A stretch of 64,000 nt of DNA from Pseudomonas endophytica (GCF_001411475.1 NZ_LLWH01000176.1:47648-111647), one strand, 5' to 3'. Positions 1-10,300 are shown, counted from the stretch's first letter. The notes: generated by a model from the sequence alone, not told the origin. Made by a program: numbers and translations.

Positions 1-1857
1 ACGTGCCACCACCTCGTTAGCCGCGGCGTCATATTGCAAGGGGCCGTCGATCAGCAATGAGCGCTGAGTCTCCTGCGCCATTAACGTGGCTTCACGGACT
101 TTCTCGACTTCTTCGCCGCTGGCCGATTCACCACTGGAATAGCTGATCATCGCTACGCGTGGAATGATGCCAAACGCAGCGGCCGAGTCAGCGCTTTGCA
201 GGGCAATTTCGGCCAGCTCAGCCGCAGACGGGTGCGGGTTCATCACGCAGTCGCCGTATACCAGCACCTGCTCAGGGAACAACATAAAGAATACGGATGA
301 CACCAAGGTGCAGCCTGGCGCGGTCTTGATGAGCTGTAGGGCAGGGCGGATGGTGTTTGCGGTGGAGTGGATGACCCCGGAAACCAATCCATCGACTTCA
401 TCCAGCGCCAGCATCATGGTGCCAATCACAACCGTGTCTTCGAGTTGCTGCTCGGCCATCGGGGCATTGATACTTTTAGTTTTACGCAGGGCCACCATCG
501 GCTCTACGTAGCGGCTACGAATCATATCTGGGTCGAGAATTTCCAGCCCCGGCGGCAGTTCAAAACCATGTGCTTTGGCCACTGCGTGAACGTCCTCGGG
601 TTTGGCCAGCAGCACACAACGAGCAATACCGCGTGCCTGACATATAGCGGCCGCTTGCACGGTTAAAGGCTCGCTGCCTTCGGGCAAAACGATGCGTTTA
701 TTGGCGTGCTGGGCGCGCTGGATTAATTGATAGCGGAACACCGCAGGCGTGAGGCGCATTTCCCGTGGTGTACCGCAGCGCTGATGCAGCCAGTGAGCGT
801 CGAGGTGGCTGGCGACAAAGTCGGTGATGATTTCCGCGCGCTCGCGGTCATCAATCGGGATTTCTTTGTTGAGTTGATTGAGTTGGTTGGCAGTGTCGTA
901 CGACCCCGTGCTTACCGATAGCACGGGTAAGCCGGCTTGCAGTGCGCCCCGGCATAACTCCATCAAGCGTGGATCGGGTTTTGTGTCGCTCGTCAACAAC
1001 AAGCCAGCCAAGGGCACGCCGTTCATCGCAGCCAAGCTGACGGCCAAAATGATGTCATCGCGGTCCCCCGGTGTAACGACCAAAACGCCAGGTTTGAGCA
1101 GTTGCAGGGTGTTGAGAACCGTACGGGCGCACAGAATGATCTTCGCCATGCGCCGGGTTTCATAGTCGCCGGCGTTCAGCACCTGAGCTCCGAGCAACTC
1201 GGCCACATCGCGGGTGCGCGGGGCGTTGAGTTCGGGTTGGTACGGTATGCAGCCCAGCAGCTTGAAGTCTCCAGTACGCAGTAACGGTGAGTGTTCCTTT
1301 AGGCGAGCAGAGAACACTTCCATGCTCTCATCGGTTTTTACTTTATTGAGGATCACGCCAAGTACTTTCGGGTCTTTCGGGCCGCCAAACAGTTGCGCTT
1401 GTAGCTCGACTCGGCCCGAAAGCTCGGTCAGTACTTCGTTTTCAGGGGCTGATACCAGAATCACTTCGGCATCCAAGCTCTTGGCCAGATGCAAATTGAC
1501 ACGAGCCGCGTAACTGGCGGTGCGCGTGGGCACCATGCCCTCAACGATTAATACGTCTTTGTCAATGGCGGCTTCTTGATAGAGGCTGATGATTTCTTCT
1601 AGCAGCTCATCCAACTGACCATCACCGAGCATGCGCTCGACATGAGCCAGGCCCAAGGGTTGTGGTGGTTTTAGGCCGTGAGTGCGAGCTACCAGTTCGG
1701 TTGAGCGCTCTGGGCCTGTGTCGCCAGGATGCGGCTGGGCAATGGGCTTGAAAAAGCCGACTTTCAAGCCAGCACGCTCCAAAGTACGAACTAGACCGAG
1801 GCTAATTGAGGTCAGACCCACCCCAAAATCAGTAGGGGCGATAAAAAAAGTTTGCAT
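1..1857 (-). CDS. pta: Phosphate acetyltransferase, C-terminus cut by window edge
   Basis: Interconverts acetyl-CoA and acetyl phosphate in the cytoplasmic acetate pathway. The frame is open from ATG 1857 to the left edge (619 codons; the family is about 700). The long class II form is visible: an N-terminal BioD-like P-loop NTPase domain starting MQTFFIAPTDFGVG, a middle DRTGG domain near residues 215-330, and a catalytic PTA domain opening with RIVLPEGSEP near residue 375 and including SGVIHSTANT and VYGDCVMNPHPS. AGGAAG about 7 bases upstream supports the start. The last ~80 residues and the stop lie outside the window. The DUF3565 gene is 60 bases upstream on the same strand. Identification is secure. 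Confidence 0.96.
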   Translation of the reverse strand, partial: MQTFFIAPTDFGVGLTSISLGLVRTLERAGLKVGFFKPIAQPHPGDTGPERSTELVARTHGLKPPQPLGLAHVERMLGDGQLDELLEEIISLYQEAAIDKDVLIVEGMVPTRTASYAARVNLHLAKSLDAEVILVSAPENEVLTELSGRVELQAQLFGGPKDPKVLGVILNKVKTDESMEVFSARLKEHSPLLRTGDFKLLGCIPYQPELNAPRTRDVAELLGAQVLNAGDYETRRMAKIILCARTVLNTLQLLKPGVLVVTPGDRDDIILAVSLAAMNGVPLAGLLLTSDTKPDPRLMELCRGALQAGLPVLSVSTGSYDTANQLNQLNKEIPIDDRERAEIITDFVASHLDAHWLHQRCGTPREMRLTPAVFRYQLIQRAQHANKRIVLPEGSEPLTVQAAAICQARGIARCVLLAKPEDVHAVAKAHGFELPPGLEILDPDMIRSRYVEPMVALRKTKSINAPMAEQQLEDTVVIGTMMLALDEVDGLVSGVIHSTANTIRPALQLIKTAPGCTLVSSVFFMLFPEQVLVYGDCVMNPHPSAAELAEIALQSADSAAAFGIIPRVAMISYSSGESASGEEVEKVREATLMAQETQRSLLIDGPLQYDAAANEVVAR

Positions 1858-1917
1858 GCGAGCTTCCTGAGGTAGCAGTGCAAAAGCAACGCTCGATAAA
1901 CGAGTCGTGTGCTGGAA

Positions 1918-2133
1918 TCAATTGCCAAGGTTAACGCCATCGGCCCCTTGAGCACACCAGCCACAACGAAAGGGCTGACCTATTTTTTTCTGCCGCTGGT
2001 TTGAATCAAGCACCCAAGGGCGTGATTGCCAAGGGGGCAGATGGCGCTGATGCTGCGAGTGGCCACATGAGAGTACAACGACCCAGTGTTGTTCTTCATC
2101 TTGACGCCAGCCAATGATTATTGAACTTTTCAA
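1918..2133 (-). CDS. DUF3565 small Cys/His protein
   Basis: Short conserved protein of about 71 residues with no known function. The body reads IIIGWRQDEEQHWVVVLSCG, then HSQHQRHLPPWQ and SRPWVL, and ends with a CGWC pair. This is the pattern of DUF3565, where CGH-x2-H and a terminal Cys pair suggest a metal site. I place the start at TTG 2133, preceded by GGAT at suitable spacing; the open frame continues to 2292, but the family begins close to IIIGW. It is divergent from the FKBP gene and followed by pta on the same strand, so it may share a transcript with pta. The start is the least certain point. Confidence 0.75.
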   Translation of the reverse strand: MKSSIIIGWRQDEEQHWVVVLSCGHSQHQRHLPPWQSRPWVLDSNQRQKKIGQPFRCGWCAQGADGVNLGN

Positions 2134-2224
2134 AGTTATCCGTTGGTCTTGGTTGTGTTCGCTTTCGAGCGAATGCTTGGTTAAACTTGCGAACTCATTA
2201 TTTTTTTGCAAAAGGTCTCGCCCC

Positions 2225-2710
2225 ATGACGATCGCCGCCAACAAGGCTGTCTCCATCGAATATACCCTCACCAACGACGCGGGCGAGGTCATCGACAGCT
2301 CTGCCGGCGGCGCTCCGCTGGTTTACCTGCAAGGCGCAGGCAACATCATTCCCGGCTTGGAAAAGGCCCTCGAAGGCAAGGCTGTTGGTGACGAACTCAA
2401 GGTTACCGTAGAGCCACAAGACGCGTATGGCGAATACTCGGCAGAACTGGTCAGCACTTTGAGCAGCAGCATGTTCGAAGGCGTTGACCAACTGGAAGTC
2501 GGCATGCAGTTCCACGCTTCCGCGCCGGACGGCCAAATGCAAATCGTGACCATCCGTGATCTGGACGGCGACGACGTAACCGTTGATGGCAACCATCCTC
2601 TGGCTGGCCAGCGCCTGACCTTCGAGGTCAAAGTTGTTGATGTACGTGACGCGAGCGAAGAAGAAGTTGCTCACGGCCACGTTCACGGTGAAGGCGGTCA
2701 TCAGCACTAA
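2225..2710 (+). CDS. slyD: FKBP-type peptidyl-prolyl isomerase, SlyD-like
   Basis: Cytoplasmic prolyl isomerase and chaperone of 161 residues. It opens MTIAANKAVSIEYTLTNDAG, with the FKBP fold (GGAPLVYLQGAGNIIPGLEK), an insert-in-flap domain around residues 70-130, and a short histidine-rich tail (HGHVHGEGGHQH) as in metal-binding SlyD proteins. The tail is much shorter than in E. coli SlyD. ATG 2225 was chosen because the family starts here; the longer frame to 2114 has no family similarity. The upstream AAAGG is a modest ribosome site. A strong intrinsic terminator follows, so it is probably monocistronic. Confidence 0.93.
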   Translation: MTIAANKAVSIEYTLTNDAGEVIDSSAGGAPLVYLQGAGNIIPGLEKALEGKAVGDELKVTVEPQDAYGEYSAELVSTLSSSMFEGVDQLEVGMQFHASAPDGQMQIVTIRDLDGDDVTVDGNHPLAGQRLTFEVKVVDVRDASEEEVAHGHVHGEGGHQH

Positions 2711-2745
2711 TAGCTGCTGCTAAGCTCAGTCTTGAGCTAGCCAAG

Positions 2746-2771
2746 AAAAGGCGCCTACGGGCGCCTTTTTG
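2746..2771 (+). terminator. Intrinsic terminator after slyD
   Basis: GGCGCC arms at 2750-2755 and 2760-2765 flank a TACG loop and are followed by a T run, with an A run on the 5' side. It lies 36 bases after the slyD stop. Confidence 0.88.
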
Positions 2772-2832
2772 TATTGTTGAAAAGGCGACAATCAGTATCT
2801 ACAGCGATTGCATGTTGAAGTCCGTCATGAGT

Positions 2833-3061
2833 GCACAAACCTGCTTTTGGTAGGAACTGGCGCAGCCTGCGATCTTTTATCTTCTAGCTCAACCTCAAAA
2901 GATCGCAGCCTTCGGCAGCTCCTACAGTGACTCCTTTAGCAAGTCTTCGATCTGTTGATTTTCCCTTAAGCGCACAAACCTGCTTTTGGTAGGAACTGGC
3001 GCAGCCTGCGATCTTTTGATCTTCTAGCTCAACCTTAAAAGATCGCAGCCTTCGGCAGCTC
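2833..3061. repeat. Tandem duplicate of a REP-pair unit
   Basis: Two nearly identical ~90-base copies at 2833-2923 and 2972-3061, each beginning GCACAAACCTGC and ending CCTTCGGCAGCTC. Each copy contains two inverted REP arms (GCGCAGCCTGCGATC and GATCGCAGCCTTCGGCAGC). The copies differ by about two positions. The second abuts the stop codon of the glycosyltransferase gene. With the slyD terminator this accounts for the whole 2711-3061 gap; no gene is seen here. Confidence 0.85.
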
Positions 3062-4246
3062 TTAAGACATCCTTGCGCGGGGCTGTGTAGAGTGTTTTAC
3101 AGTTGATCCGAGGCTGGCTCGCTGCAACTGGTTTTCGAACAGTTCGATAGTCTTCGGCCAACCTTGACGACACGCATGGTGGCGAGCATTCAGGCGCACA
3201 GTGCGTAGTGTTTCTGGCTCCTCAAGCAACCAAGCGGCGGCGTCGATCCAGGCATATTCATCGCCCGGCATAGCCAAAACACCGTTATAGCCATGACGGA
3301 TATGCTGCCCAGCCGCCGCTGCGTCATAAGCAACCAGCCCCAGTCCTGAGGCAAGGGCTTCAAGCACGACATTGCCAAATGCCTCGGTCAAACTGGGGAA
3401 CAAAAATACGTCGCCACACGCATAGTGCCGCGCCAGATCTTCGCCTAATTGAGCGCCACAAAAGAAAGCTTCTGGCAGTGATGCTTCCAGTGTTGCCCGT
3501 TTGGGGCCATCACCCACGATAATCAGTTTGAATCGCCGGTGCGGATACCGCTCTTGTAAGGCCGCGAGGCAACGCTGGAGGGCACCCAGATTCTTTTCAG
3601 GTGCCAAGCGTCCTACGTGTAGCAGCGCAATATCGTCCTCACCCAGCCCCCAACTTTGACGCAAGGCGTTACTGCGCTTTGCTGGACTGAACAGTTGGCT
3701 ATCGACACCGTGTTCGAGCAACTCGAGGCGGTCAAAATGTCTACGCTCTAACTCAATCTGTTGGCTGATACTGGGCACAAGTGTTAAGGCTGATCGGTTG
3801 TGAAACCAACGTAAATACTGGGTAAGCAGTCGAGAAAAAAGCCCTACACCAAACACGTGGGAGTAGTGCTGCAAGTGCGTATGAAAACCACTGACTACTG
3901 CAATGCCCAGTCGGCGTGCAACACGCAGCGCACTGAAGCCAAGAGGACCTTCTGTAGCGATATACACCACATCCGGGCGCTGTAATTGCCAGCGCTTCAT
4001 TAAGCGATGGGTTGAGGTCATGCCCCACTGACGTTCGGGATAACCTGGAACAGACCCGCCGCGACACAACATCAGGTGCTCAGAACTGCGTTGATTGCCA
4101 TCGCCCATCTGGCGTGGGCGCACCAGTTCGACGTGATGATCGCGAGCGCGCAGCCCATCGAATAAGCGCCCAAGGGTGTTGGCCACGCCGTTTATTTCAG
4201 GTGGAAACGTTTCGGTGATCAGAGAAATGTGCAGGGCAGTTGTCAT
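3062..4246 (-). CDS. Family 4 glycosyltransferase (GT-B fold)
   Basis: Retaining nucleotide-sugar glycosyltransferase of 394 residues. The N-terminal domain has the GT4 pattern TETFPPEINGVANTLGRL and the loop GFHTHLQHYSHVFG. The C-terminal half has LHVGRLAPEKNL, VGDGPKR and the E-x7-E motif EAFGNVVLE preceded by FLFPSLT, all marks of the mannosyltransferase-like GT4 branch. Donor and acceptor cannot be read from sequence; lipid or surface glycan mannosylation is a guess from the family. It starts at ATG 4246 with a weak ribosome site. A REP repeat touches its stop codon, and a 190-base gap separates it from the next gene upstream. Confidence 0.88.
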   Translation of the reverse strand: MTTALHISLITETFPPEINGVANTLGRLFDGLRARDHHVELVRPRQMGDGNQRSSEHLMLCRGGSVPGYPERQWGMTSTHRLMKRWQLQRPDVVYIATEGPLGFSALRVARRLGIAVVSGFHTHLQHYSHVFGVGLFSRLLTQYLRWFHNRSALTLVPSISQQIELERRHFDRLELLEHGVDSQLFSPAKRSNALRQSWGLGEDDIALLHVGRLAPEKNLGALQRCLAALQERYPHRRFKLIIVGDGPKRATLEASLPEAFFCGAQLGEDLARHYACGDVFLFPSLTEAFGNVVLEALASGLGLVAYDAAAAGQHIRHGYNGVLAMPGDEYAWIDAAAWLLEEPETLRTVRLNARHHACRQGWPKTIELFENQLQRASLGSTVKHSTQPRARMS

Positions 4247-4437
4247 CGCTTCAGTCTCAACATGATCTATGTCGACTGCGTGTCAGCTTAATGATGAATT
4301 TATGGCGAATGCAGCTTTAGACGGCAATGAGACAGCTCGGGGTCTTTTCCTATTTCATTTCAAGCAATAAAACGGGAACAGGCTTTGGGCACCATGCGGC
4401 CCTCAGCGCTTGACGTGCAGCGATGAGGGCCTAGGTT

Positions 4438-4767
4438 TTACTCAGGTATGTTTAAGCAGGCAGTTACATAGGCAGCCGCATTTTCGAGTGTGAGCGAGGT
4501 AATGCGATGCTCATCCTCGAACGTATATGCCTTGGAAAAGATGCCGGCGGTTGCACTGCTGTAAGTGACCCCGTTAGGGTATTCGCTGTTGTGCAGGCGC
4601 CTGTCCAGAGCGTCTTCGGTCAGAGAGGAAGAGTCAATGACCATGCGTTCTTCGAGGTTGTTGACCCCATTGATATAAACGCTGTCCGGGTCTAGACCCA
4701 GTGGACTCAAGTCGGTTTTAAGTTGGGCGCGGATGCGCTCGCGCAGAATTTCTCTAAGAGTTGTCAT
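4438..4767 (-). CDS. Orphan small protein, paralogue of the 12922-13296 product
   Basis: Unrecognised 109-residue protein. ATG 4767 has AAGGAA seven bases upstream, which decides the start against the longer frame to 4923. It shares an ordered set of motifs with the protein at 12922: LRERIRAQLK...GLDPDSVYIN near the N-terminus and GIFSKAYTFEDEHRI in the second half. There is no signal peptide or membrane segment. The shared pattern faintly resembles segments of the large DUF6543 (dermonecrotic-toxin-like) proteins of Pseudomonas, but I cannot confirm this. No partner genes are evident: cysZ lies 165 bases upstream and the GT4 gene downstream. Confidence 0.75.
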   Translation of the reverse strand: MTTLREILRERIRAQLKTDLSPLGLDPDSVYINGVNNLEERMVIDSSSLTEDALDRRLHNSEYPNGVTYSSATAGIFSKAYTFEDEHRITSLTLENAAAYVTACLNIPE

Positions 4768-4932
4768 GTTTAATTTCCTTGTATGCGTTTCAAGCAACGA
4801 GAGCGTCCTGCTCTGCAAGTGGTTTGCTTGAAGGTCTTGGCAAGGAGGATTTAAATACAAATCGCGCCTGCGATGTGCATATCTATGTAGTGCAGTTGGG
4901 CGAAAACCTGTTGTAGCGCCCACGCAAGTGTT

Positions 4933-5688
4933 TCAAGATTTTTTAACGGACAATGCCTCTTCGCCCCGCTCGCGTACCCAAAACAAGGTCGCACCGGCTA
5001 CTGCGGCGGGCATCATCAGCACGTTCAACACGGGTATTAACAACACCAGATAGACCATCCCGCCAAAACTTAGGCTCTGCCAGCGCTTTTGCCGCAGCCA
5101 AGCGAGCATCTCGTTCCAACCCAACTTGTGGTTATCAGCTGGGTAGTCGATGTACTGAATAGCCATCATCCAGATCCCGAAAATGAGCCATAACGGCGCT
5201 GCGATCAGGTTGACCACCGGTACAAAAGAGAGAATCAGCAAGGCAATCGCACGGGGTAGAAAATAGCCCAGCTTGCGCATTTCTCGTGCCAGTGTGCGTG
5301 GCACCATTGCCATCAGTTCGCCCCAGCTGAAGGGTGGAGCGTTATCGACCCCGCGCACTACCGCTTCGACTTTTTCTGAGAGAAAACCGTTAAAGGGCGC
5401 GGCGATAATGTTGGCAAACATCGTGAAGGTGAAAAACACCATCAAAATGAGCAGCACCACAAAAAGTGGCCACAACAGGTAGTTGAGGAAGCTCAGCCAA
5501 CTGGGTAGCGTCGGCATCAGGGTATCGACCCAAAGGCTAAACTGATGTCCGGCAAAGTAAATCAGCCCGACAAACAGCACTAGGTTGATCAGTAACGGGA
5601 GCAGTACGAATAAACGCAGGCCTGGGCTCAGGACCAGCTTTAGGCCTTCACGCAGGTACTGCGGACCAGATAGAACAGGGGCGGGCAT
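4933..5688 (-). CDS. cysZ: Sulfate transporter CysZ
   Basis: Inner-membrane sulfate uptake protein of the EI24/CysZ family, 251 residues, supplying cysteine synthesis. It opens [20 protein letters not shown] and has four clear hydrophobic stretches ([78 protein letters not shown]). [18 protein letters not shown] after the second stretch is characteristic of CysZ. GGAG six bases before ATG 5688 supports the start. It is divergent from trxB across 311 bases. Confidence 0.94.
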   Translation of the reverse strand: MPAPVLSGPQYLREGLKLVLSPGLRLFVLLPLLINLVLFVGLIYFAGHQFSLWVDTLMPTLPSWLSFLNYLLWPLFVVLLILMVFFTFTMFANIIAAPFNGFLSEKVEAVVRGVDNAPPFSWGELMAMVPRTLAREMRKLGYFLPRAIALLILSFVPVVNLIAAPLWLIFGIWMMAIQYIDYPADNHKLGWNEMLAWLRQKRWQSLSFGGMVYLVLLIPVLNVLMMPAAVAGATLFWVRERGEEALSVKKS

Positions 5689-6965
<1,277 letters not shown>

Positions 6966-6977
6966 TCCGCAGCGTAT

Positions 6978-7004
6978 AAAAAACCGGCCTTGGCCGGTTT
7001 TTTT
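6978..7004 (+). terminator. Intrinsic terminator after trxB
   Basis: AAACCGGCC and GGCCGGTTT arms separated by TT, ending in a run of seven T. It sits between convergent trxB and hopJ; the A run on the left means it could act in both directions. Confidence 0.9.
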
Positions 7005-7016
7005 ATGGAGGCGAGC

Positions 7017-7358
7017 TTAGGCTTTGCGCGTCAGCGGCTGGGCCTGGAGTTTAACCCCGGCCAAGCCGTGCTTGATTAAAGCGCGGATGTTGCTGTGATC
7101 AATGCCTTCTGGTGTCTCCAGTACAGAGCGATAGTGTTCACCGAACGCCAACAGCGCTTCTTGATCGCTAAAGCCTTCGAGCACAGCCAAACCCAGGGTT
7201 TTGCACGAGCCTTCGTTCTGCCCGGCTGCGTTCTCGACGCCGCCGTTATTGAACGCCTGCGGCTGGTAATCGTAATGCGCAGCGACAAACGCGAGCGTAT
7301 CGGCGAATAGGTGTTGGCCGCTGTTGAGGCTGACGCGCAGCGTGTTTACATCAGTCAT
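7017..7358 (-). CDS. HopJ-family protein
   Basis: A 113-residue protein of the HopJ (HopPmaJ) family, recognised by DTLAFVAAHYDYQPQAFNNG, then AGQNEGSCKTLGLA and a FGEHYRSVLETPEG stretch. The family is named after a P. syringae type III effector, but close homologues are housekeeping-like proteins in many pseudomonads and other proteobacteria. Nothing here indicates type III secretion. ATG 7358 with AAGGAA upstream is the start. It overlaps the end of the DUF1244 gene by eight bases, which suggests translational coupling and membership of the folM-folE-folX operon. Function unknown. Confidence 0.88.
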   Translation of the reverse strand: MTDVNTLRVSLNSGQHLFADTLAFVAAHYDYQPQAFNNGGVENAAGQNEGSCKTLGLAVLEGFSDQEALLAFGEHYRSVLETPEGIDHSNIRALIKHGLAGVKLQAQPLTRKA

Positions 7359-7647
7359 GCTGTTTTCCTTTGGCAAACGCCGCGACTTGTTCGGCGCTGG
7401 CTTCTTTCTGGTAGTGGGACTTCCAATCGGCGTACGGCATGCCGTAGACCACTTCACGTGCGTCATCGAGGCTCAGCTCGATCTGGTGTTCATCAGCCGC
7501 AGCCTTGTACCACTTGGACAGGCAGTTACGGCAAAACCCCGAAAGGTTCATCAGGTCAATGTTCTGCACGTCTTTGCGGCTGTCCAGATGGGCAACGAGG
7601 CGGCGAAAGGCGGCAGCTTCAAGTTCAAGGCGCTCTTGGGGGGTCAT
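7351..7647 (-). CDS. DUF1244 domain protein
   Basis: A 98-residue conserved protein of unknown function. The block QNIDLMNLSGFCRNCLSKWY with its CRNC cysteine pair, followed by DDAREVVYGMPYADWKSHYQ, identifies DUF1244. I use ATG 7647 as in homologues; TTG 7659 and GTG 7656 are in-frame alternatives and none has a strong ribosome site. It lies 29 bases after folX and overlaps hopJ, so it is probably co-transcribed with the pterin genes. The Cys pair may bind metal (inference). Confidence 0.86.
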   Translation of the reverse strand: MTPQERLELEAAAFRRLVAHLDSRKDVQNIDLMNLSGFCRNCLSKWYKAAADEHQIELSLDDAREVVYGMPYADWKSHYQKEASAEQVAAFAKGKQHD

Positions 7648-7676
7648 AAAATTCACCAAGGTTAAATGGGCTGAAA

Positions 7677-8048
7677 CTAGCGGCTAGCCGCTAACGTAAT
7701 TGACACCGACTCAGCAAAGCGAAGGGCGTGAGGCTTGTCGACTTCGACCTCGGCGTACAGAACCGCGGTATTGCTCATTACCAGATCCAGAAGCTCTTGT
7801 GTCAGGCGCTCAAGCAGAGCGAAGCGATTCTCTTCGACGTGTTGAATCACGGCTTTAGTGATGGTCCGGTAGTTCAGTGCGTGGTCAATGTCGTTATCAC
7901 GCACGGCTTCTTGCGCGGCATAGAGGATGGTGAGGTTGATCAACACATCCTGTTTGTTGAGGATTTCTTCCTCATTGATCCCGATATAGGTGCGCAGACA
8001 CAGGTCTTTTACGCGGATGCGGGCCATTCCTGGCTGAAGTTGTGGCAT
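7677..8048 (-). CDS. folX: Dihydroneopterin triphosphate 2'-epimerase
   Basis: A 123-residue enzyme of the FolB/FolX fold. It epimerises 7,8-dihydroneopterin triphosphate to the monapterin isomer, the step after FolE in tetrahydromonapterin synthesis. It reads [21 protein letters not shown] with the conserved core [14 protein letters not shown] and [17 protein letters not shown]; the short core and folE/folM context favour FolX over FolB. ATG 8048 shares one base with the folE stop (TAATG), so translation is probably coupled. In pseudomonads the product serves as the pterin cofactor of phenylalanine hydroxylase. Confidence 0.92.
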   Translation of the reverse strand: MPQLQPGMARIRVKDLCLRTYIGINEEEILNKQDVLINLTILYAAQEAVRDNDIDHALNYRTITKAVIQHVEENRFALLERLTQELLDLVMSNTAVLYAEVEVDKPHALRFAESVSITLAASR

Positions 8049-8611
8049 TACGACTTGCTCCGTCCTATCAATTGCAGAAACTCCATGCGGGTGCTGCTCG
8101 ATTCGCGAAAGGCGCCGAGCATGACCGAGGTGTTCATGGTTGAGTTCTGTTTTTCTACGCCGCGCATCATCATGCACATGTGCTTGGCTTCAATCACCAC
8201 GGCAACGCCAGCCGCTTGAGTGATGTTCTGGATGGCGTCAGCGATTTCTCGGGTGAGGTTTTCTTGGATTTGTAGGCGGCGGGCAAACATGTCGACGATA
8301 CGGGCTACTTTTGACAGCCCCAGTACTTTGCCGGTCGGGATGTAAGCCACGTGTGCCTTGCCCACAAAGGGCAGCAAGTGGTGTTCGCACAACGAATACA
8401 GCTCGATGTCAGCCACGATCACCATTTCATCGCTGTCTGAGGCAAAGAGTGCGCCATTGACGATCTCTTCCACGCTTTGGTTGTAGCCGTGACACAAATA
8501 CTGCATGGCTTTGGCTGCGCGTTTTGGGGTATCGAGCAGACCTTCGCGCTCAGGGTTTTCACCGAGGCCGACCAAGATCTCGCGGTAATGCTCAGGCAAT
8601 GATGTGCTCAT
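8048..8611 (-). CDS. folE: GTP cyclohydrolase I
   Basis: Converts GTP to dihydroneopterin triphosphate, the entry to folate and monapterin synthesis. 187 residues, typical for the zinc-dependent FolE1 type. Zinc ligands are visible as Cys75 and His78 in LCEHHLLPF and Cys146 in HMCMMMRG. Other family motifs are [27 protein letters not shown] and LQIQENLT. It lies 23 bases downstream of folM and its stop overlaps the folX start, so the three form a tight operon. Confidence 0.96.
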   Translation of the reverse strand: MSTSLPEHYREILVGLGENPEREGLLDTPKRAAKAMQYLCHGYNQSVEEIVNGALFASDSDEMVIVADIELYSLCEHHLLPFVGKAHVAYIPTGKVLGLSKVARIVDMFARRLQIQENLTREIADAIQNITQAAGVAVVIEAKHMCMMMRGVEKQNSTMNTSVMLGAFRESSSTRMEFLQLIGRSKS

Positions 8612-8634
8612 GAAAATACTTCCTCGCGGACGTC

Positions 8635-9345
8635 TTATTTAACGTGTCGTCCGCCGTTGACGGTCAAGGTGGTGCCGGTCACGTACGGGTTATCCAGCAG
8701 GTAGCGTAGGCTTTGATAAATAACCTCGGCTCCAGGTTCAATGCCCAGAGCTGACTTAGCCAAGGCTTTTGCGCGATACGCCGCGTCGTCGTCGGGGTTG
8801 AACATCAGCAGGGCCGGGGCAATGCCGTTGACTTTGATCTGGGGCGCCAATTTAGCGGCAAATGACAACGTCAAGTTGTCTAGGCCCGCTTTGGTCGCGG
8901 CATAGGCGATGTGCTTACTACTGCCTTTGCGTGTTACGTCATCACTGATATGGACGATATCAGCGGGGCTTGAGCGCGCTAACAGTTCGCTGCAATGCAG
9001 ATTAATTAGATAAGGGGCGAGCATGTGTACGCTGAACATTTCGGTAAATGCGCAGGTTTCGCTGCCTGGTGTCTCAGCCAGCCACGTTGACGCATTGTGG
9101 ACGATAGCCCGCAAACTGTCGGTGTGTGTTTTAAGCCGTGCAATAAAATCGAGAATACCGATTTCAGTCGAGAAATCGGCAAATAAAGTGATCGCGCCCA
9201 ACTCACGCAAAGCCTGCACGCCGGGTTTTTCGCTGCGATAGCTGATGATCACGGGAAAGCCGTCAGCCAGCAGTTGCTTAGCGCAATGCAAGCCGATGCG
9301 CTGGCCAGCACCAGTAATCAGAATCGGGGCATAAGAAGTTGGCAT
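8635..9345 (-). CDS. folM: Dihydromonapterin reductase FolM
   Basis: SDR-family NADPH-dependent reductase, 236 residues, forming tetrahydromonapterin from dihydromonapterin. The cofactor motif TGAGQRIG is at residues ~10-17, NAS replaces the usual NAG, the catalytic pair is in YAATKAG, and [10 protein letters not shown] and [13 protein letters not shown] follow. ATG 9345 matches the family start; the frame continues upstream without similarity. It is first in the operon folM-folE-folX-DUF1244-hopJ. Confidence 0.92.
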   Translation of the reverse strand: MPTSYAPILITGAGQRIGLHCAKQLLADGFPVIISYRSEKPGVQALRELGAITLFADFSTEIGILDFIARLKTHTDSLRAIVHNASTWLAETPGSETCAFTEMFSVHMLAPYLINLHCSELLARSSPADIVHISDDVTRKGSSKHIAYAATKAGLDNLTLSFAAKLAPQIKVNGIAPALLMFNPDDDAAYRAKALAKSALGIEPGAEVIYQSLRYLLDNPYVTGTTLTVNGGRHVK

Positions 9346-9440
9346 GTCGGGCTCGTTGCAAAATCGCCGGAAACAGTCGCGGCGCACTGGCAAAACTATA
9401 CCAGCGTGCACGACCTAACGGCCAAGCCCAAGGCGATCCT

Positions 9441-10010
9441 TTAACTGCGATGACTCAGGGCGTTGTTGGGTAAGGATTTGTTCGGCGCGCTGTGCAGCCA
9501 GCTCGCGAGCAAATGCGTCGAAAGAGGGATGAACAAATACACCATCAGCGGCGTTAGGGCCAAGGTACTGACAAACACCCGCGGCAACAGACTCAACTCG
9601 CCCAGCAATGGGCCTAAAACAAAGTTGAATAACAACGACACAGGAAAGAACGCCAGCCAGATGGCGACGGCTTGTTTCCAGCGCGGTGGCCGATGCCCTA
9701 CAGCGCCGAACCAACCATCAATGCCGCTGACGCGATGTTCAGAAGGGTTGGCGAACAAATGGCTGCCGCGTTGCAGCCATGCTTTACGTGAAACCGAGTG
9801 TTCCCATGCGTATAACGTGGATTCGTCGGCAAAGCGGAAAATAATCTGAAATTCATCGTCGCCGGGAGGGGGGGCCAACACGCCAGAACCCAGATAACCG
9901 GTGAAGTCTGTGGCGAGCTGTTCGCCTTCGTGCAGCCAAACGATTAATTCTTGATAACGGCCTTGTGCAACACGGCGTGCCACCATCAGGGTGACTGGGG
10001 AGGTAGACAT
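9441..10010 (-). CDS. Membrane-anchored antibiotic biosynthesis monooxygenase (ABM) domain protein
   Basis: A 189-residue protein. Residues ~1-100 form a ferredoxin-like ABM domain (MSTSPVTLMVARRVAQGRY, FQIIFRFADESTLYAWEHS). The rest carries two or three hydrophobic segments (AVAIWLAFFPVSLLFNFVL, PRVFVSTLALTPLMVYLFI, LSTHLLASWLH), the architecture of a common Pseudomonas membrane protein annotated as ABM. ATG 10010 with GGAG eight bases upstream fixes the start. The reaction, if any, is unknown; ABM domains act in haem degradation or quinone oxidation, and here a membrane sensor or stress role is equally possible. Confidence 0.82.
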   Translation of the reverse strand: MSTSPVTLMVARRVAQGRYQELIVWLHEGEQLATDFTGYLGSGVLAPPPGDDEFQIIFRFADESTLYAWEHSVSRKAWLQRGSHLFANPSEHRVSGIDGWFGAVGHRPPRWKQAVAIWLAFFPVSLLFNFVLGPLLGELSLLPRVFVSTLALTPLMVYLFIPLSTHLLASWLHSAPNKSLPNNALSHRS

Positions 10011-10120
10011 TGTGTATCTCCATGAGGCTGATGTCGCCCGGGTAGGGCAACCACACAACACAGCGCCGGGGTGTTGGGCTGTGTGAAATAAAACATGCAA
10101 GGATTGTTCCTTTATATCGG

Positions 10121-10300
10121 TAGGAGCCAGTTTACTCGCAATCTTTTGTTTTTAACGATTAAAAGATCGCAGCCTGCGGCAGCTCCAAAAGCAGAAGCAG
10201 CGCCGTTGTGGCCGCAGCAACGCAGGTGACACAAAAAAGATCACAAAGATGAGCTGTAGGAGCGAGCTTGCTCGCGATCTTTTTAAAGATCAAAAGACCA
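10121..10300. repeat. Composite REP element with conserved spacer
   Basis: Three REP arms: a degenerate TAGGAGCCAGTTTACTCGC at 10121, an AGATCGCAGCCTGCGGCAGC copy near 10164, and a TAGGAGCGAGCTTGCTCGCG copy at about 10257-10300. The ~70-base spacer between the second and third (10190-10256) recurs almost unchanged at 17501-17567. This accounts for most of the 10011-10345 gap; no gene is evident. Confidence 0.82.

Noticed and set aside
7017..7358. HopJ as evidence for a type III secretion system
   Set aside because: No secretion, chaperone or hrp genes are nearby, and HopJ-family genes occur in many non-pathogens within metabolic operons.
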